From: Moringa oleifera
Lineage: Eukaryota; Streptophyta; Magnoliopsida; Brassicales; Moringaceae
DNA length: 64,000 nt
Direction: 5' to 3'
NCBI GenBank assembly: GCA_021397835.1
Contig: JAJFZO010000566.1
Span: 1,550,001 to 1,614,000, forward strand
The number at the start of each line of letters is the position of its first letter. Position 1 is the first letter of the stretch. The translations under genes and the position numbers were made by a program. The notes beneath the pieces were generated by a model. That model searched no databases. It was not told where the DNA came from and saw only the letters and a program-made list of their open reading frames with translations. Below, piece by piece: positions 1-11,348 of this stretch.

Positions 1-279
1 TCAAACGAGGTACAAAAGGACTTCCCGGCCACCGTGATTAGCAACGTTGAATCGACACTGGATCTGCTGGCTGCATCAAATATGTTCTTCATTGCAAAGC
101 GGAAGCACGCAAACCAGGATGTGTTCTACTTCTCCGCAAAGCTCCCACGTGGCATACCCCTTTTGATCGAACTCACAACAGTCATTGGTAACCCTGGCCT
201 CAAGTGTGCCATCAAGACTCCAAGCCCCGAAATGGCTCCGTTGTTCTTTGAATCCATCGAAACCCTCCTCAAGGCTTAA
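1..279 (+). CDS. Beta-adaptin (AP-1/AP-2 large subunit), C-terminal part
   Basis: Read in frame 1, the first 279 bases encode 92 residues ending in TAA; the start lies left of the window. The segment matches the C-terminal appendage (platform) subdomain of plant beta-adaptins: [11 protein letters not shown], then [18 protein letters not shown], then [20 protein letters not shown], ending in LLKA. Beta-adaptin is a large subunit of the clathrin adaptor complexes AP-1 and AP-2; its appendage binds accessory proteins during vesicle budding at the trans-Golgi network or plasma membrane. Plant beta subunits are thought to be shared between AP-1 and AP-2. The family identification comes from remembered Arabidopsis BETAB/BETAC-AD sequences; the exact paralogue cannot be decided from this tail. 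No intron boundary is visible inside the segment. Confidence 0.9.
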   Translation, partial: SNEVQKDFPATVISNVESTLDLLAASNMFFIAKRKHANQDVFYFSAKLPRGIPLLIELTTVIGNPGLKCAIKTPSPEMAPLFFESIETLLKA

Positions 280-1200
280 CCTTCTCTTTTTGTTTCTCGA
301 GATAAATATTTTTGTTAGCGAATGTAAAGTCTGTCCTGGTTACGGAGGTTTTGGCTGGTCATTTGTTTTCCCCCCCCCCCACTCCCTCCCTTTGCCACCT
401 GTACACTGATTTCAACTTTCCATCTACTGTAAGTGTTTCTTAGTTGGGTAGTGGCTTTTACTACATGTATTCTTTCTAATCTGAAACATTTATGCAGTGA
501 TTCGTGAAAAAAAACAGACATATTTTGTTGTGATAAATGTACCCATCTGTGTTTCTATTTAATTGAACAATATGATTGGTTGCCTTATTTTGTTTAAGCT
601 TTCTCTTTTTGTTCTTTTTCATTGTTTTGACCCGCAGCTAGCCTAATGGAACCCAAGAAATGAATCATACCCATTTTGATCAAAGGAAACTCAAACCAAA
701 ATATAATACTATAGAAGAACAAAATTATTTTATAATTATTCTTTTCTGTTTTTTTCTCGAGGCTTTTGTTTTTGAATTATTAATTTTGAGGGGTCAAAAG
801 TCAACCAAAAAAGAATTGTGTTCATTGCAAAGATATAAACAAATGAAATATATATATGTATATATATGGATTAATATTAAAATAAATTTTATATTATTTA
901 TATTATAGTTTTTCTCAAATTTATATGTATAATAGGAATCTAGTTGAAATTGATTATTGTTTTTATTTTTTAAAATAATTTAAATTAAAAACTGTATATA
1001 ATTAATTTTACTTTGAAAATTTTCATATATAAAAATATATAAATTATAACTACAAAATTTTAAGATTTTTGAATATTAAAAATATTTTGAAAAATATATA
1101 ATATATAAAATAAATCTAAAAAATATAAAAATTTAATTGAGAATCACAAATAATATACATATTTTTAGGAAGGCTAGTGATTTAAAAAAAATATTTTAAA
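280..1200. other. Beta-adaptin 3' UTR followed by AT-rich intergenic DNA
   Basis: After the TAA, about 300 bases of mixed composition are probably the beta-adaptin 3' UTR. They include a C11 run at 370-380 and T-rich stretches towards 600. From about 700 the sequence becomes almost pure A/T with no coding signal. I see no gene here. Confidence 0.5.
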
Positions 1201-1226
1201 AGGCAAAATAATAGATGCATAGATAT

Positions 1227-1300
1227 TGGGCTACTTTTTTTTATCCGAATAAGCCCAAATCATTCTGCCCCGGGTCCATTACTCTGTCAAGCACGTGCCA
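1227..1300 (+). promoter_or_regulatory. SR45a-like gene promoter elements (TGGGCY and G-box)
   Basis: This short normal-GC stretch follows AT-rich DNA upstream of the SR45a-like gene. It holds TGGGCT at 1227-1232, its reverse form AGCCCA at 1252-1257, and a perfect G-box CACGTG at 1292-1297. TGGGCY 'site II' motifs are common in plant housekeeping promoters, and G-boxes bind bZIP/bHLH factors in light and stress responses. A leader exon probably ends near 1409 (CAAG before GTGTTC), with a 5' UTR intron running to the AG at 1985-1986. Motifs are seen; their function is inferred. Confidence 0.45.
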
Positions 1301-1986
1301 CCATGTGTTACTTTATTCGGGTTTTTTATCCTTCTGCTCTCCTTTGTTGTCCTTACCAGGAAGTTCATCAACAGCTTTTAGGGCGCATACTCGGGGACTC
1401 ACGAGGCAAGGTGTTCTTCCCTTAATCGTCTGCGCTGTTCTCATATTGGGAAATTAAGCGTTTTTAGTCGTTGAATTCTCTTAATTAGGAGCAAATAATG
1501 TAATTTTATCTGCAATCTCATAGTTGATTAGTCTTACAACGCGTTCGATCAGTTTGATAACATAATTCATGTGGTGGAATTTCTTGTTTTCATGAAGAGC
1601 TTTTCTTGTATTAGGCGTTATGAGGAGTGATTTTTAAGGCTTTGGAAAAACATTTTGATGAATATCGAGGTTTTTATCTGGTTTAATGTGTTTTGTCATA
1701 AAATAATTGGAAAACAGAAAGAAATACGGATTGTAAAGTTTACATTACTTAGGAATTTGGGAACTAGAATTTTCTGATAATTGTTTCTTTTTAGTTCACC
1801 AAAAGTTTGGTCTGTAGACTGTTAGTCTGGCAAAACTATGTAGTGGATTCACATTTTGAGTGAAAGATTTTAGTTTTTCCATTTCCCGTGTATTGAGCAT
1901 AGGTTTACCTGTACATAAATTATTGATATTAAAATGAGTGATAATGAAAGGTGTCTGATATTTGGTGCTCTTTCTATGTTTTGTAG

Positions 1987-3409
1987 ATGTCATATTCAAG
2001 GGAAGGAAGGTTAGTCATGGCTTGTGATATTATATTGGTTAAGAAATTGTTTCTGCTGCTTTAAGTATTAGTTTGAACATAATGCTTTTGCTGATTATAC
2101 TTCCAGGTCTGTTTCACCTCGTGCTTCTGATTCACCTGGTAGAGGTCATCGCTCAAGATCATTGTCAAGGTCCCGGCGAAGCCGCTCCAGGTATATCAGT
2201 GATTGTTCGTATTAACTTTTTCCTTTGTCTTTATGATAATACAATTTATGCATTGTGGCAAATGACATGTATTCGAGGTGGTTATTTTTTCCAAGCAGTT
2301 CAGTTGTGTGACAGTTTTTGTTTTCTTTTTTGGATAGCAAGTTTGTGTGACAGTTGAGTTTTATCGCTTCAGGAGTCATGATTCGTCTGATGCATCCAAT
2401 CCAGGGAATAACTTGTATGTCACAGGTTTGTCAACAAGAGTTTGTAACAGTGATCTGGAGAGGTACTTTGGCAAGGAAGGGAAGGTATGGATTATTCAAT
2501 CTCACATTCTGCAATGTACTCTTGTGTTGTTAAATTTTTTAGGTAAGTGTAACCTTGAGGATTTTGCCCTTCATCACTATTTTGGCTTGAAATGTAATCA
2601 GTATTGTGGTTCTAAGCATTTTATGTATTAAAACATCTTGATGCGCAGTTGTTTTTTTCTTTCCTTTTACTAAACTCTATAACGTAACTGAATTTTGTGC
2701 CAAACATGTTGGTTTTTCTTTCATTGGCTTTTCCAATGTCAGTAGGTAGAGATTGGTTTATGCAATAACATCGTGCAAATATATTTTCCAGGTCACAGAG
2801 TGCCATCTGGTTACAGATCCCCGCACCAGAGAATCTCGTGGTTTTGCTTTTGTCACCATGGAAACTGTTGAAGATGCAGAACGCTGTATCAAGTACCTAA
2901 ACCGTTCAGTACTTGAGGGTCGATTAATCACTGTGGAAAAGGTATTGGTTTTCGTCAAAAGATTCTAACTGCCTACCATCTAGTCTGACTGAATCTTTTA
3001 CATTAAAATTTAAGGTTATGCTTTCTACGGAAATGTTGCCTGATTAATTTTGGCAGCAGGTTTTGTATGTGTAGCTCCATCGAATTCACTATCTAAGCTC
3101 TAAACAGTTGAACCTATCCCTTCACGACATGAGTTCTGCGTCGACATTCCAAACTCATCGAATCAAATTCAACTAGTTTGCTGAGAGTTGGATGCCCTTT
3201 GTCCCCTTCTTCATCAGTAATAGTATCTGACATGACTTTTTATGTATTTTTTTATTTACATTCTGAAATATTGTGGCACATAAATCTCCTATTATTGGTT
3301 TCTTCTCATCGTGTGCATTCCATAAAGATTAATATCTAATCTTTTTGTTGAAGGCAAATTTGTGTTGTGGTGTTTCTTTTATTTTCTTCTTTTTTTTGGT
3401 TTTGTGTGT

Positions 3410-3440
<31 letters not shown>

Positions 3441-4609
3441 TAGTGGAGGAATTGTGCGGGGATTTTGGGTCTCATCTGTGGTAACCAGCGGATGCCATGG
3501 TATCTAGGATAGCTTGATAATAGTCTGATATTTGAGAGGTACATTATTATCGTATCTGCATTTTTATTGGTAGTTATCTTATTTAAATGCAAACCAGGTT
3601 CAAAAACAGAAGTGCGTAGGAGGCATTGCAGTTCTTCATAATAATTTTTTATATTGCCTCATCTTCCAGGATGATATCTTGTCTTTTATGCTAAAATTGC
3701 AGGCAAGAAGGAGGCGTGGTCGGACACCAACCCCTGGCAGGTATCATGGTTTGACAGATAAACGAGGTATGAGCTATAATTACTCATGCATGCATCTATA
3801 ATCTGTAGTATTAGCTTTATTTTTGTGTGGGCTAGTGGTGAAATTGTATTTGCCGAAGAGATCTTTAACTTGCTTGGCCTTCATTTAGACATTATTGGCT
3901 CGAGTGGTACATCATTTGTTTTGTCCTATACTGGATGTAATTGTTAGCTTTATGGGTCAGGATCCATTCCATTTGTCTCTGTAGGTCTTTTCTGGTATCT
4001 TCTAGATTTAGCTTTGCTTGGTCTGGCAATCGATACTGCAACCTTCCACCAGCTTGTTCTTGATCTTGGTCTAGTAAAACTGGACTGTGTTGGTTTTTCC
4101 TTCTTAGAAACACTCATGGCTCTTAAATTTTGCCCCGCTTCTTCATCTTTCATTGCTTACGCTTACCTCTACAGACTTTTAAGATTTGTCCATCTTGTGT
4201 TCTTTCCAAAGTCCTTAACTTAGTATCCGTTTTCACTTACCAAGAAATGAAATCAAGTTGGTCCCAAGCACATCCACCCTGGAAAATTGGGCAATGCAGC
4301 CTTCTATCTCTTTCAGTTTCTATGGCTGAAGTTTTGAACTTAAATTCAGAAATTTGGACAAAAGATTTGGTTATCTCTGTTCTATAGCATTCTGTATTGA
4401 TTGGGTGGTCAACCTATGCAGGACGCATTCGTAGAAGGTCTCGAAGTTACTCACCTCACCGATATCATGATAGAAACCCTTATTCAAGAGACAGGCGGGG
4501 AAGATCACGATCCCCATATCATGGTAGGAGGACTGATGATTATTCGGACTCATACAGGCGTCGCAGGGAACGTTCCTTGTCTGCTGGTGGTAGTGGTTAT
4601 CACAGATAG
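1987..4609 (+). CDS. SR45a: SR45a/Tra2-like serine/arginine-rich splicing factor
   Basis: Six coding exons join in phase: 1987-2009, 2107-2190, 2373-2484, 2792-2941, 3703-3766 and 4422-4609, giving 206 residues. Layout is RS-RRM-RS, as in Transformer-2 proteins. An N-terminal arginine/serine region occupies about residues 1-38. A single RRM spans about 50-125, with RNP2 LYVTGL and RNP1 RGFAFVTM. A C-terminal tail has RS, RRR and YSRDRR motifs and ends in GGSGYHR. Such proteins bind pre-mRNA in the nucleus and promote splice-site choice; Arabidopsis SR45a is linked to light and heat stress and is itself alternatively spliced. The protein is shorter than some SR45a isoforms, so an extra RS exon could be used in other transcripts. 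The start ATG directly follows a TTTTGTAG acceptor, implying a 5' UTR intron. Intron 4 carries a long poly-G run. Confidence 0.9.
3411..3440 (+). repeat. T10-G21 homopolymer tract in SR45a-like intron 4
   Basis: About ten T are followed by an unbroken run of 21 G (3420-3440) inside the 2942-3702 intron. The G run lies on the transcribed-sense strand, so it would also occur in the pre-mRNA. Confidence 0.9.
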
Positions 4610-5460
4610 TGCAACTAAGTCAGATTGCATGTCCAATCTTCTTTGTCCATGCCTTTAATCACCTGTTCATTAGACTTTACAAGAGATTCTTACTTGTCCT
4701 GGAATTATTATTGTCATCACCCTTTTGTCTCCTGTCTTGATTGTCTGTATTCTGATGTACCTTCAAACATTTTATATTAAGATCACATGCATCTGTCTGG
4801 CTGTATGGATTTACCCCATTTTCACTAGCAGACTTGGAAAAGGCTTTTCCAGGCTAAACCTAAACCTCAACAGTGATTACTGTCTGAACTTTTGGTATCC
4901 ATCAAAGATACCTAGCTTTCTAAGTCTAATGCCCTTGGAAAGAGGTATGCATGCATCCCATTTAGAAAACTTATTGGATGCTAGATTTTCCCTTACAGAG
5001 ATTATATCTTTAAATTCTTAATTTTGTATAGAAAATTTATTGACAATGCTAATGTTTGCCTCTCAGAAATCTTAATCTTTTGGCTTTGTTTGTTAATAGG
5101 ATTATGATTTTTTTTTCTTGTAATTGGTGATTATATTTTAATTTAAGGGATTTAGTTCATCGGGAAGCCGGTGATGATTTCCAATTCAGAATTAAAGATT
5201 GTATTTCTTTGAATGATTAAATGTTTAGAGTAATAGTAAGAACTAAATCAATGTTGCGAGGTTTTTTATTTTTAAATATAATATTTAAATTAATCGAGTG
5301 GTTTGAAGTACTAGTAAGAATTTAACAATTATCACAAGTTTGTATTTAATTTTTAATTTAAAGTTTGAAATGACCAACGATTTTAAATTATTATGAAAGT
5401 TTGATGGCTATTACAATTATGAAAAAAAAAAAAATAGTTCACATCATAATGACAGTTAAA
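4610..5460. other. 3' flank of SR45a-like gene; no further gene seen
   Basis: Mixed-composition sequence to about 5000, probably including the 3' UTR or an alternative last exon, then AT-rich DNA. No coding segment could be supported. Confidence 0.4.
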
Positions 5461-6025
5461 GTTCAGTTCGTCACTTGCCGATCCGGGTAACTTCACTGCT
5501 TTTAACCATGCTGTGAACGCGAAGCATGTACGAGCACGTGTGAGCAGACCTCTGAAAAAATGAAGGGAAAGTGGGGTGGGGCCCGAACCTTTGAATCCTA
5601 AAATCTGGAAGCGGGCTTTGGAGTGCGCTCCAGCTGCAAGAGAGCGGATTTCAAATCAAATTTCAAATTTATTCATTTTTTGTTTATTTTACAACTTTTT
5701 ATCTTTTTTGAAATAATACTTACAAAACAGCTTCATAACTTTACTAAGGTACAATGTAGGCTTTGCTAGGATAAGATCCGACAGGTCAGTCTCTGACACG
5801 TGTACGTTCCTTTATTGGACTCAATCCCACCTCCGGCTCGGCTGCGTTCGGCTCGGCTATCTCAAATCAACTTCTCAACTAACAGGTGCCTCTCGTGTCA
5901 TCTCTCATCACCCTGATTTCTGTAAAAATATCATCGCCAGAGTTAATCCTGGTCGTTAATATTTGTTGTCGGGTTTTTGGCACGCAGGTTCTGCTTCAAG
6001 CTCTAGTTCAGGAGGCACATAACAC
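5461..6025. other. GC-richer island with two G-boxes, no coding evidence
   Basis: A stretch of about 560 bases with clearly higher GC than the AT-rich DNA on both sides. It has CACGTG at 5535-5540 and again at 5797-5802, and a short repeated GGCTCGGCT word near 5835-5860. No long ORF or recognisable peptide is present in any frame. It could be a distal promoter, a non-coding transcript or an old insertion. Confidence 0.35.
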
Positions 6026-6179
6026 ATTATTTAATTTTTTTCTATTTTTAATAGTTATTTAAACATCAAATAAACTTATTTTATTTAATCTTTATCAATG
6101 TTATTACTCTTATTATTTTCACAAATTATTAAAAAATTTATGAAATGAACAAAAATTAATAATATAAATTTTAATTTTA

Positions 6180-6790
6180 GTTTAATATTTTTGCAAGAAA
6201 TTAAATATTAAAAAATTATAAATTAAATTAATTGAAAACTTAATTATTCAATCAAAGTATTTTCAAACTAAACCTCAGTCGTGGTATAAATATCTATATT
6301 GAAAATTTATCAAGAGATTCAATCAGAAAACCGTTGAGCATGTATAATGATTTTTATTTTAAAGATTATAAAAAAATTTGAAAAATTTTAAATTATATAT
6401 ATTTAGATTTAAACTTTAAAACAATGATTTATTTAATTGTATTTTTAATATTTCAATATAATTTAATTTAGCTTTTAATTTAAAGAATTAGAAAAAAATT
6501 AAATTTTATAATTAAAATATTTTAAAATAATTTAAATAAAATTATATTTCATTTTAAATTTATTCATCAAATTTTAATAAATTTTAAATAATTATTTTTT
6601 GTTTTTAGATTTAAATTAAATAATTTTTTTAAAAAATTAATATTGATAATTTTAAAAAAATTTGGTGATAACGACTTCAAATTTTTTTCTGCTTCAGTAA
6701 AAAATTTTAAACCAAAAATTATATTTTTAATTTGTTTAAATTTGGAGATGGTTTATACTGAAATGTTAAGATACAATTCAGTCTAATGAT
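6180..6790 (-). repeat. Diverged AT-rich dispersed repeat, minus orientation
   Basis: This AT-rich stretch shares, in reverse complement, the word order of copies near 12.7, 25.8 and 30.9 kb. An example is AAAATATTTTAAAATAATTT near 6515, followed by TTTGGTGATAACG further on. Edges are approximate. Confidence 0.35.
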
Positions 6791-6999
6791 ATTTCAAGAC
6801 TAAAAAATATTTATAATTTAAATTTTTTATATTTATTTTTATTAAATAATATCAAGTGTGATCTAATTTTTAATCTTAATTGGTTAAAAACTTTTAAATA
6901 AAAAAATAACACAAAAAAATAAAAGAAAAATGCTGAGTATCAACCCATTTGAGGCATCATGTGATGGGTCTTTCTTAAGGCTCTCTTGCAACGTTCATA

Positions 7000-7267
7000 T
7001 AATCCCTTTTATAGATACAGCACCAAACCTTATCCGTGGTCTCGGGTCCCACAGGATCATAGAGTCCCATTTCGGTGGGTCCCATCACCGATTTTCCCGC
7101 TTCATATACTGACAAAACATCGTGCTCGAAACAGCTCGGTCGCAGCCGAGCCAGAGCTCGGATGGAGACGCAGAGACTGAAACAGCCTATGACCCGGGAA
7201 ACTGGTGAAGCCGGTGACAAAAGGCGTGACCGTACGGGCACATGGCAGGTCGTTTCCGTGGCAGTTG
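7000..7267 (+). promoter_or_regulatory. Promoter and first leader exon of the SAP30-like gene
   Basis: Sequence turns from AT-rich to normal composition at about 6930. A weak TATA-like TTTTATAGATA lies near 7006-7016. A probable leader exon ends at 7267 before GTAAGC. An ATG at 7162 starts a short reading frame (METQRLKQP...) that crosses this donor. If spliced to the AG before 8679 it meets a TGA soon after, so it is more likely an upstream ORF than the protein start. A CT-rich tract at 7310-7322 follows the donor. Confidence 0.4.
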
Positions 7268-8540
7268 GTAAGCATTTAGTGTGCTTGCTTCCTGCCCTCT
7301 CTGTCTCTGTCTCTCTCTCTCTCCCCTTTCAATATTATCTCTACTTGATGATTACATGTTTATCTTATAAACACTCTCAAAAGCTGTGCATTTCCAGTTC
7401 TCACTGCTCCATTTCAAACAGTAATGTCCACAGCTTTCTTTTTCATGCATAAACTCGCAGATCGGATGCAATCCTGAGAATTTCCACTCCGAAATCCGAT
7501 TCTTCGCATCCGGAAACGTCTGATTTTTTGTTTCTCTACTTTGAATCCTTCGCATTTCGTGGTGCTCTATTTATTCCTCAAGGTATTATTGAATTTCCTT
7601 TTATTTTTCGATACTCTTTCTACTGAACTGCAACTCATCGATTTTGGTGTACAGCAAGAGCTCTGCATATCTTAGCAACTTAATTCATTTTATTAACGGG
7701 CGAGGGACTCCGTGTAGCTTGTCGTTTTAGTTGATTTTGAGATCAAATGCATTTTGTAATTTTTTTTAGTAATTTGTTCGTGTTTTGATAGAAAAACCCA
7801 GAACCCAGATTCAAGGCCTTACTTTCACATTATATACGTGCTTTCTTTTATTTTTTGATAATCTGTGGATAATCGGATATTTTATTTACGAAATTCGGAG
7901 ACTAGTATTTGTGTTAGCAATTGCAGAAGTCGTTTTTACTTTTCTCTTCTTCCTTCTTACTTTCTTGGAAATGCAACAAAAAGCATGGAACAGAGAATTT
8001 CTCTTTTTCCTTTCTTTTACGGAAGATGATAAGTCACTATGAGGTTTGCTGCTGGAGATTCTTTTTTATTTGGAAGAAATCTTACTATTGTGTTTGTTAT
8101 CATCAACAGTTTTATTTTCTTATTTGGATATTCTCTTCTCTCTCCTAATCGTTTCCTCTGCAATCAAACAAGTCTTTGGTGTACTCAGGTTGAGTGCTTA
8201 AATAAAAATAGTTTTCAGAGTTGAATTAAAAACCTGCTGTCTCTGTTAACTGTTGTTGGATTGTTGAAAAAATTTGTTCGCCGGAGTTCCCATTTGAATT
8301 TGACAATGGAGCTGTTCTTATTTAATATTCTTAAATGTTAGCTGTGGCTTAAACCCCCCTTACATGGTGTAATTTCCTGGTCCAATTGTGATGTCATCAT
8401 GGCTTGAAAGAGAAGTACGATTTTGTATTCTGAAAATTTATTGCTATCAACCTGAACCCGTGAATCAGTGAAGGCAATCTGCATTCAACAATTTCTCAAA
8501 GTATTCGTGTCAGAACAGGTCTGCCTTTGCACTTGTGTGT

Positions 8541-8641
8541 GACTGTGTGTGTTAGCGGGTGAGTGGGTGGAAATTAATGTCTATTTGAGCGAGTTCACTG
8601 TGTGTGTTTGCGGGTGAGTGGGTGGAAATTAATGTCTATTT
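8541..8641 (+). repeat. Two near-identical 46-bp direct repeats, 55-bp period
   Basis: Copies at 8541-8586 and 8596-8641 differ at two positions in 46. Both contain CGGGTGAGTGGGTGGAAATT, and they are separated by 9 bases. They lie in the leader or leader intron of the SAP30-like gene. Confidence 0.9.
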
Positions 8642-8848
8642 CTGTAAGGGACTCAGCGGCTGTACGTTCCTTCTACAGGAGTTTCAAAGGGAGATTGGAA
8701 TTTTCTGATGGAAGGACCATTGTCTACTCTAAACTGACTGATTACTGCATTATGCAAAATTTCAGAGATTTGCAGTACTGAGTTTGTGTCAACTTGGCCT
8801 CATTTATTTTGTAATTTTTTGAAAAATTGGTGGGTGAAACTGAACAAA

Positions 8849-11348
8849 ATGCTGGAGCCTGAATTGTGCTCATCTCGGGTTCTTTCACCTTTTCGAGAGG
8901 AAAGTGGTGATGAAGAGCTCTCTGTTCTTCCTAGGCATACTAAAGTTATTGTTACTGGAAACAACAGAACCAAGTCTGTTTTAGTGGGCTTGCAAGGTGT
9001 GGTGAAGAAGGCTGTTGGCCTTGGCGGTTGGCATTGGCTGGTATGTACTATTTTTTCTTTCTTTTTTCTTGGCTCATTCTTTATCCAAATATATGCAATG
9101 GAATCTCTCTTTGTGGCATCTTTTTTACTTATTTCTTATGCATGCTAGTTTAGTCATACATTTTTCTTTCATGATAAGGCATCCCATAAAGTAATCAAGG
9201 ATTTTGGGTTTTAAGTGCTATATTTTTCTTTAACCATATGAAAGAATTGATTCCAACAATAGTCAGAGATTTCTTACTTTAGCAATCGAATAAAAGCCTA
9301 TTGTTTGGGAGTTAGTATTTGTTACTGTTCCAACTGGATACCTTACTTAGCAACATCCAGCTTTCAACCCAGAATTTGACAGCTTTTGGGTGAATTCGCT
9401 CCAATTGGTTGCTCCTTTTGAGGGGAAAAAAATGTCATTGTGGTTTATTTTATTTCTTTTTCTTTTTCTTTTTTCCCTTCAGATTTGTAATGCTGCATGG
9501 GATCCGGAGCAAGATTTCATTTCCATGTAGTGACTTTCTATAATTGCTTTTATTTACTTTATTAGATTAGGGTTCTACTGTTTAGGATTATGGCATTAAA
9601 GCTATTGGGTTTTCCTCACTTGAGATTTTGATGAAGCTGTATCTTATATCAGATCTTGTTCACGGTCCACCATGCGTAAAGAAGTCAGCAGCTCTTCATG
9701 TGTGACGGTGTAAATGAGTGCTAGAAATGAACCTTTTGTTGTTTATAGACTCAAAATCTGAAAAGAGCTGGGTAACCTGGCCAACCACCTAGTATTGTGT
9801 TACTGTTGTTTATACATGTTTCCTGATATCCTCAGAGCTTGTTATCATTGTCTGTTTCCTTTATTTGGAGGGGTGTTTTTGTGAACCTTTCAATTATCAT
9901 TTCTGCTCCTCTCCGCATATGTAGTCAAAAGATATTAGGGTTTTTAGTTGCTGTCCTTACCTTGAGCCTGATGGATCTCAGAATTTAGAATGTAGAAATT
10001 TGGGAAGGTTGCTAAAAGTTATAATGTTAAGTATAGTCTTCATGTTATTTTTAATTGGATCAGTGTTTTCTTGTCATGTGATATTGGCGTGTTGTTTCCT
10101 CAGTTTCTATGTGCTGCTACTAGCTCTCTCACCATGTCTTACTTGAGATGAATTTTTGAAATAACAAGGTTTTAAAGAATGGAGTTGAAGTGAAGCTGCA
10201 AAGGAATGCATTGAGTGTCCTGGAACATCCCACTGGGAATGAAGTAGATGAAGATGATTTTGACAACTCTAGCAGTGGCTCAGATATTGTTGAAAAAGAC
10301 CATGACTTCTGTAAGATGATCTCTCTGTGCCTAATAACATTACAGTTTAGTTCATCTGTGTAGTTCATTCGCACTTGTTCAAACTTGTCTTTCTTTTTAA
10401 GAGCATCATGGTCTCTCTGTGGCAGCTAGTGGCATTGAGTTTCACAGATTGAGCAAACCAAGAGTTAGGCAAACAAGGCCTTGGCTTCCATCATCATCAG
10501 CAAAGACAAATCGGGGCAGTTACAGAGATGTTCAGTCCATTATTCATGCACCTCAACTGGTGAGGGTTTGGAATAAATTGTTGTATCCGTGTAGTTTTGA
10601 GCATCTCCATTTGCATCTTGCATCCAAGACCCAAAAAGAGACATGAGATTGACCCCCTTGACATTTCTTGCTTTATTTAGAAATGCTTGCTGAATTTTCC
10701 AAGTTGACGTATATGCCTTTTTCTCCTTTCTTATTCTTATCTTTTGATGTGTTTGTGTGTTTATCTTGTTGTTTTGGGTTCTCATTACTTTCTAATGACC
10801 TTAATTATGACTTCTGTGTGCAACTGCAAAGATCGATGATGTGGCAAGTGGAAAATGAACAGCTATATTAATTTGATGTGTTTCTTACTACTTTCAATTT
10901 CAGAAGGTGAATCTGGCAAAACTGGAAACAAGCTCATTGTGGAGATATTGCAGGCACTTTAACCTTGTGGGTTTTACTTGATTTTTGAACTCAATTTGCT
11001 TTTTGTTTCAGAGGATTTGGCTTATATTCAACTAAATCGTGATCAATTCTGAATTGTAGGCGGGCATCAATTCTGATTCATCAAGGGAACAAATGCTCAA
11101 TGCTGCACAGCAACATTTTGCACTAAAGGTCTCCAACTCCTCTCTCTCTCTCTCTCTCTCTCAAGTGCATATAAATAGACACGATCACATACACACGTGC
11201 ATACAGCAGCACTTGCAAAGACCCCCCTGCAAGATGTGTCTGACACCATTTTTCTGCACAGCTGCGACCTAACGAGTCACAAGTGATCTCAGAGTTCATC
11301 ATTGCAGCCAAGAGACTGAAGAAAACTGCTGACTTACATACAGAGTGA
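8849..11348 (+). CDS. SAP30-like subunit of the Sin3/histone deacetylase complex
   Basis: Six coding exons join in phase: 8849-9040, 10169-10310, 10426-10559, 10904-10966, 11060-11128 and 11262-11348, giving 228 residues. The C-terminal third (about 157-228) reads VNLAKLETSSLWRYCRHFNL, then REQMLNAAQQHFALKLRP, then SEFIIAAKRLKK. This has the shape of the SAP30 Sin3-binding domain. The N-terminal part (about 25-85) is a plant-conserved segment rich in VIV...VGLQGVVKKAVG with no zinc-finger cysteines, unlike animal SAP30. Arabidopsis AFR1/AFR2 belong to this family and act in histone deacetylation, including repression of FT. The ATG at 8849 was chosen because it opens the conserved MLEPEL segment. 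Exon 3 has two competing acceptors; only the distal one (AG at 10424-10425) keeps the frame open. Confidence 0.85.
11139..11162 (+). repeat. (TC)n microsatellite in last intron of SAP30-like gene
   Basis: About twelve uninterrupted TC units, beginning 10 bases after the donor at 11129. Confidence 0.95.

Noticed and set aside
7379..7446. miR396-like word TCCACAGCTTTCTT near 7426 with a partly complementary AAAAGCTGTGCATT near 7379
   Set aside because: Only about 14 bases match, the word sits on the 3' arm rather than the 5' arm, and the stem is too short for a miRNA precursor. Probably chance in the leader intron.
7162..7452. Possible protein start METQRLKQP for the SAP30-like gene
   Set aside because: Joining its exon to the next acceptor gives a stop codon well before the conserved MLEPEL start, so it is treated as leader.
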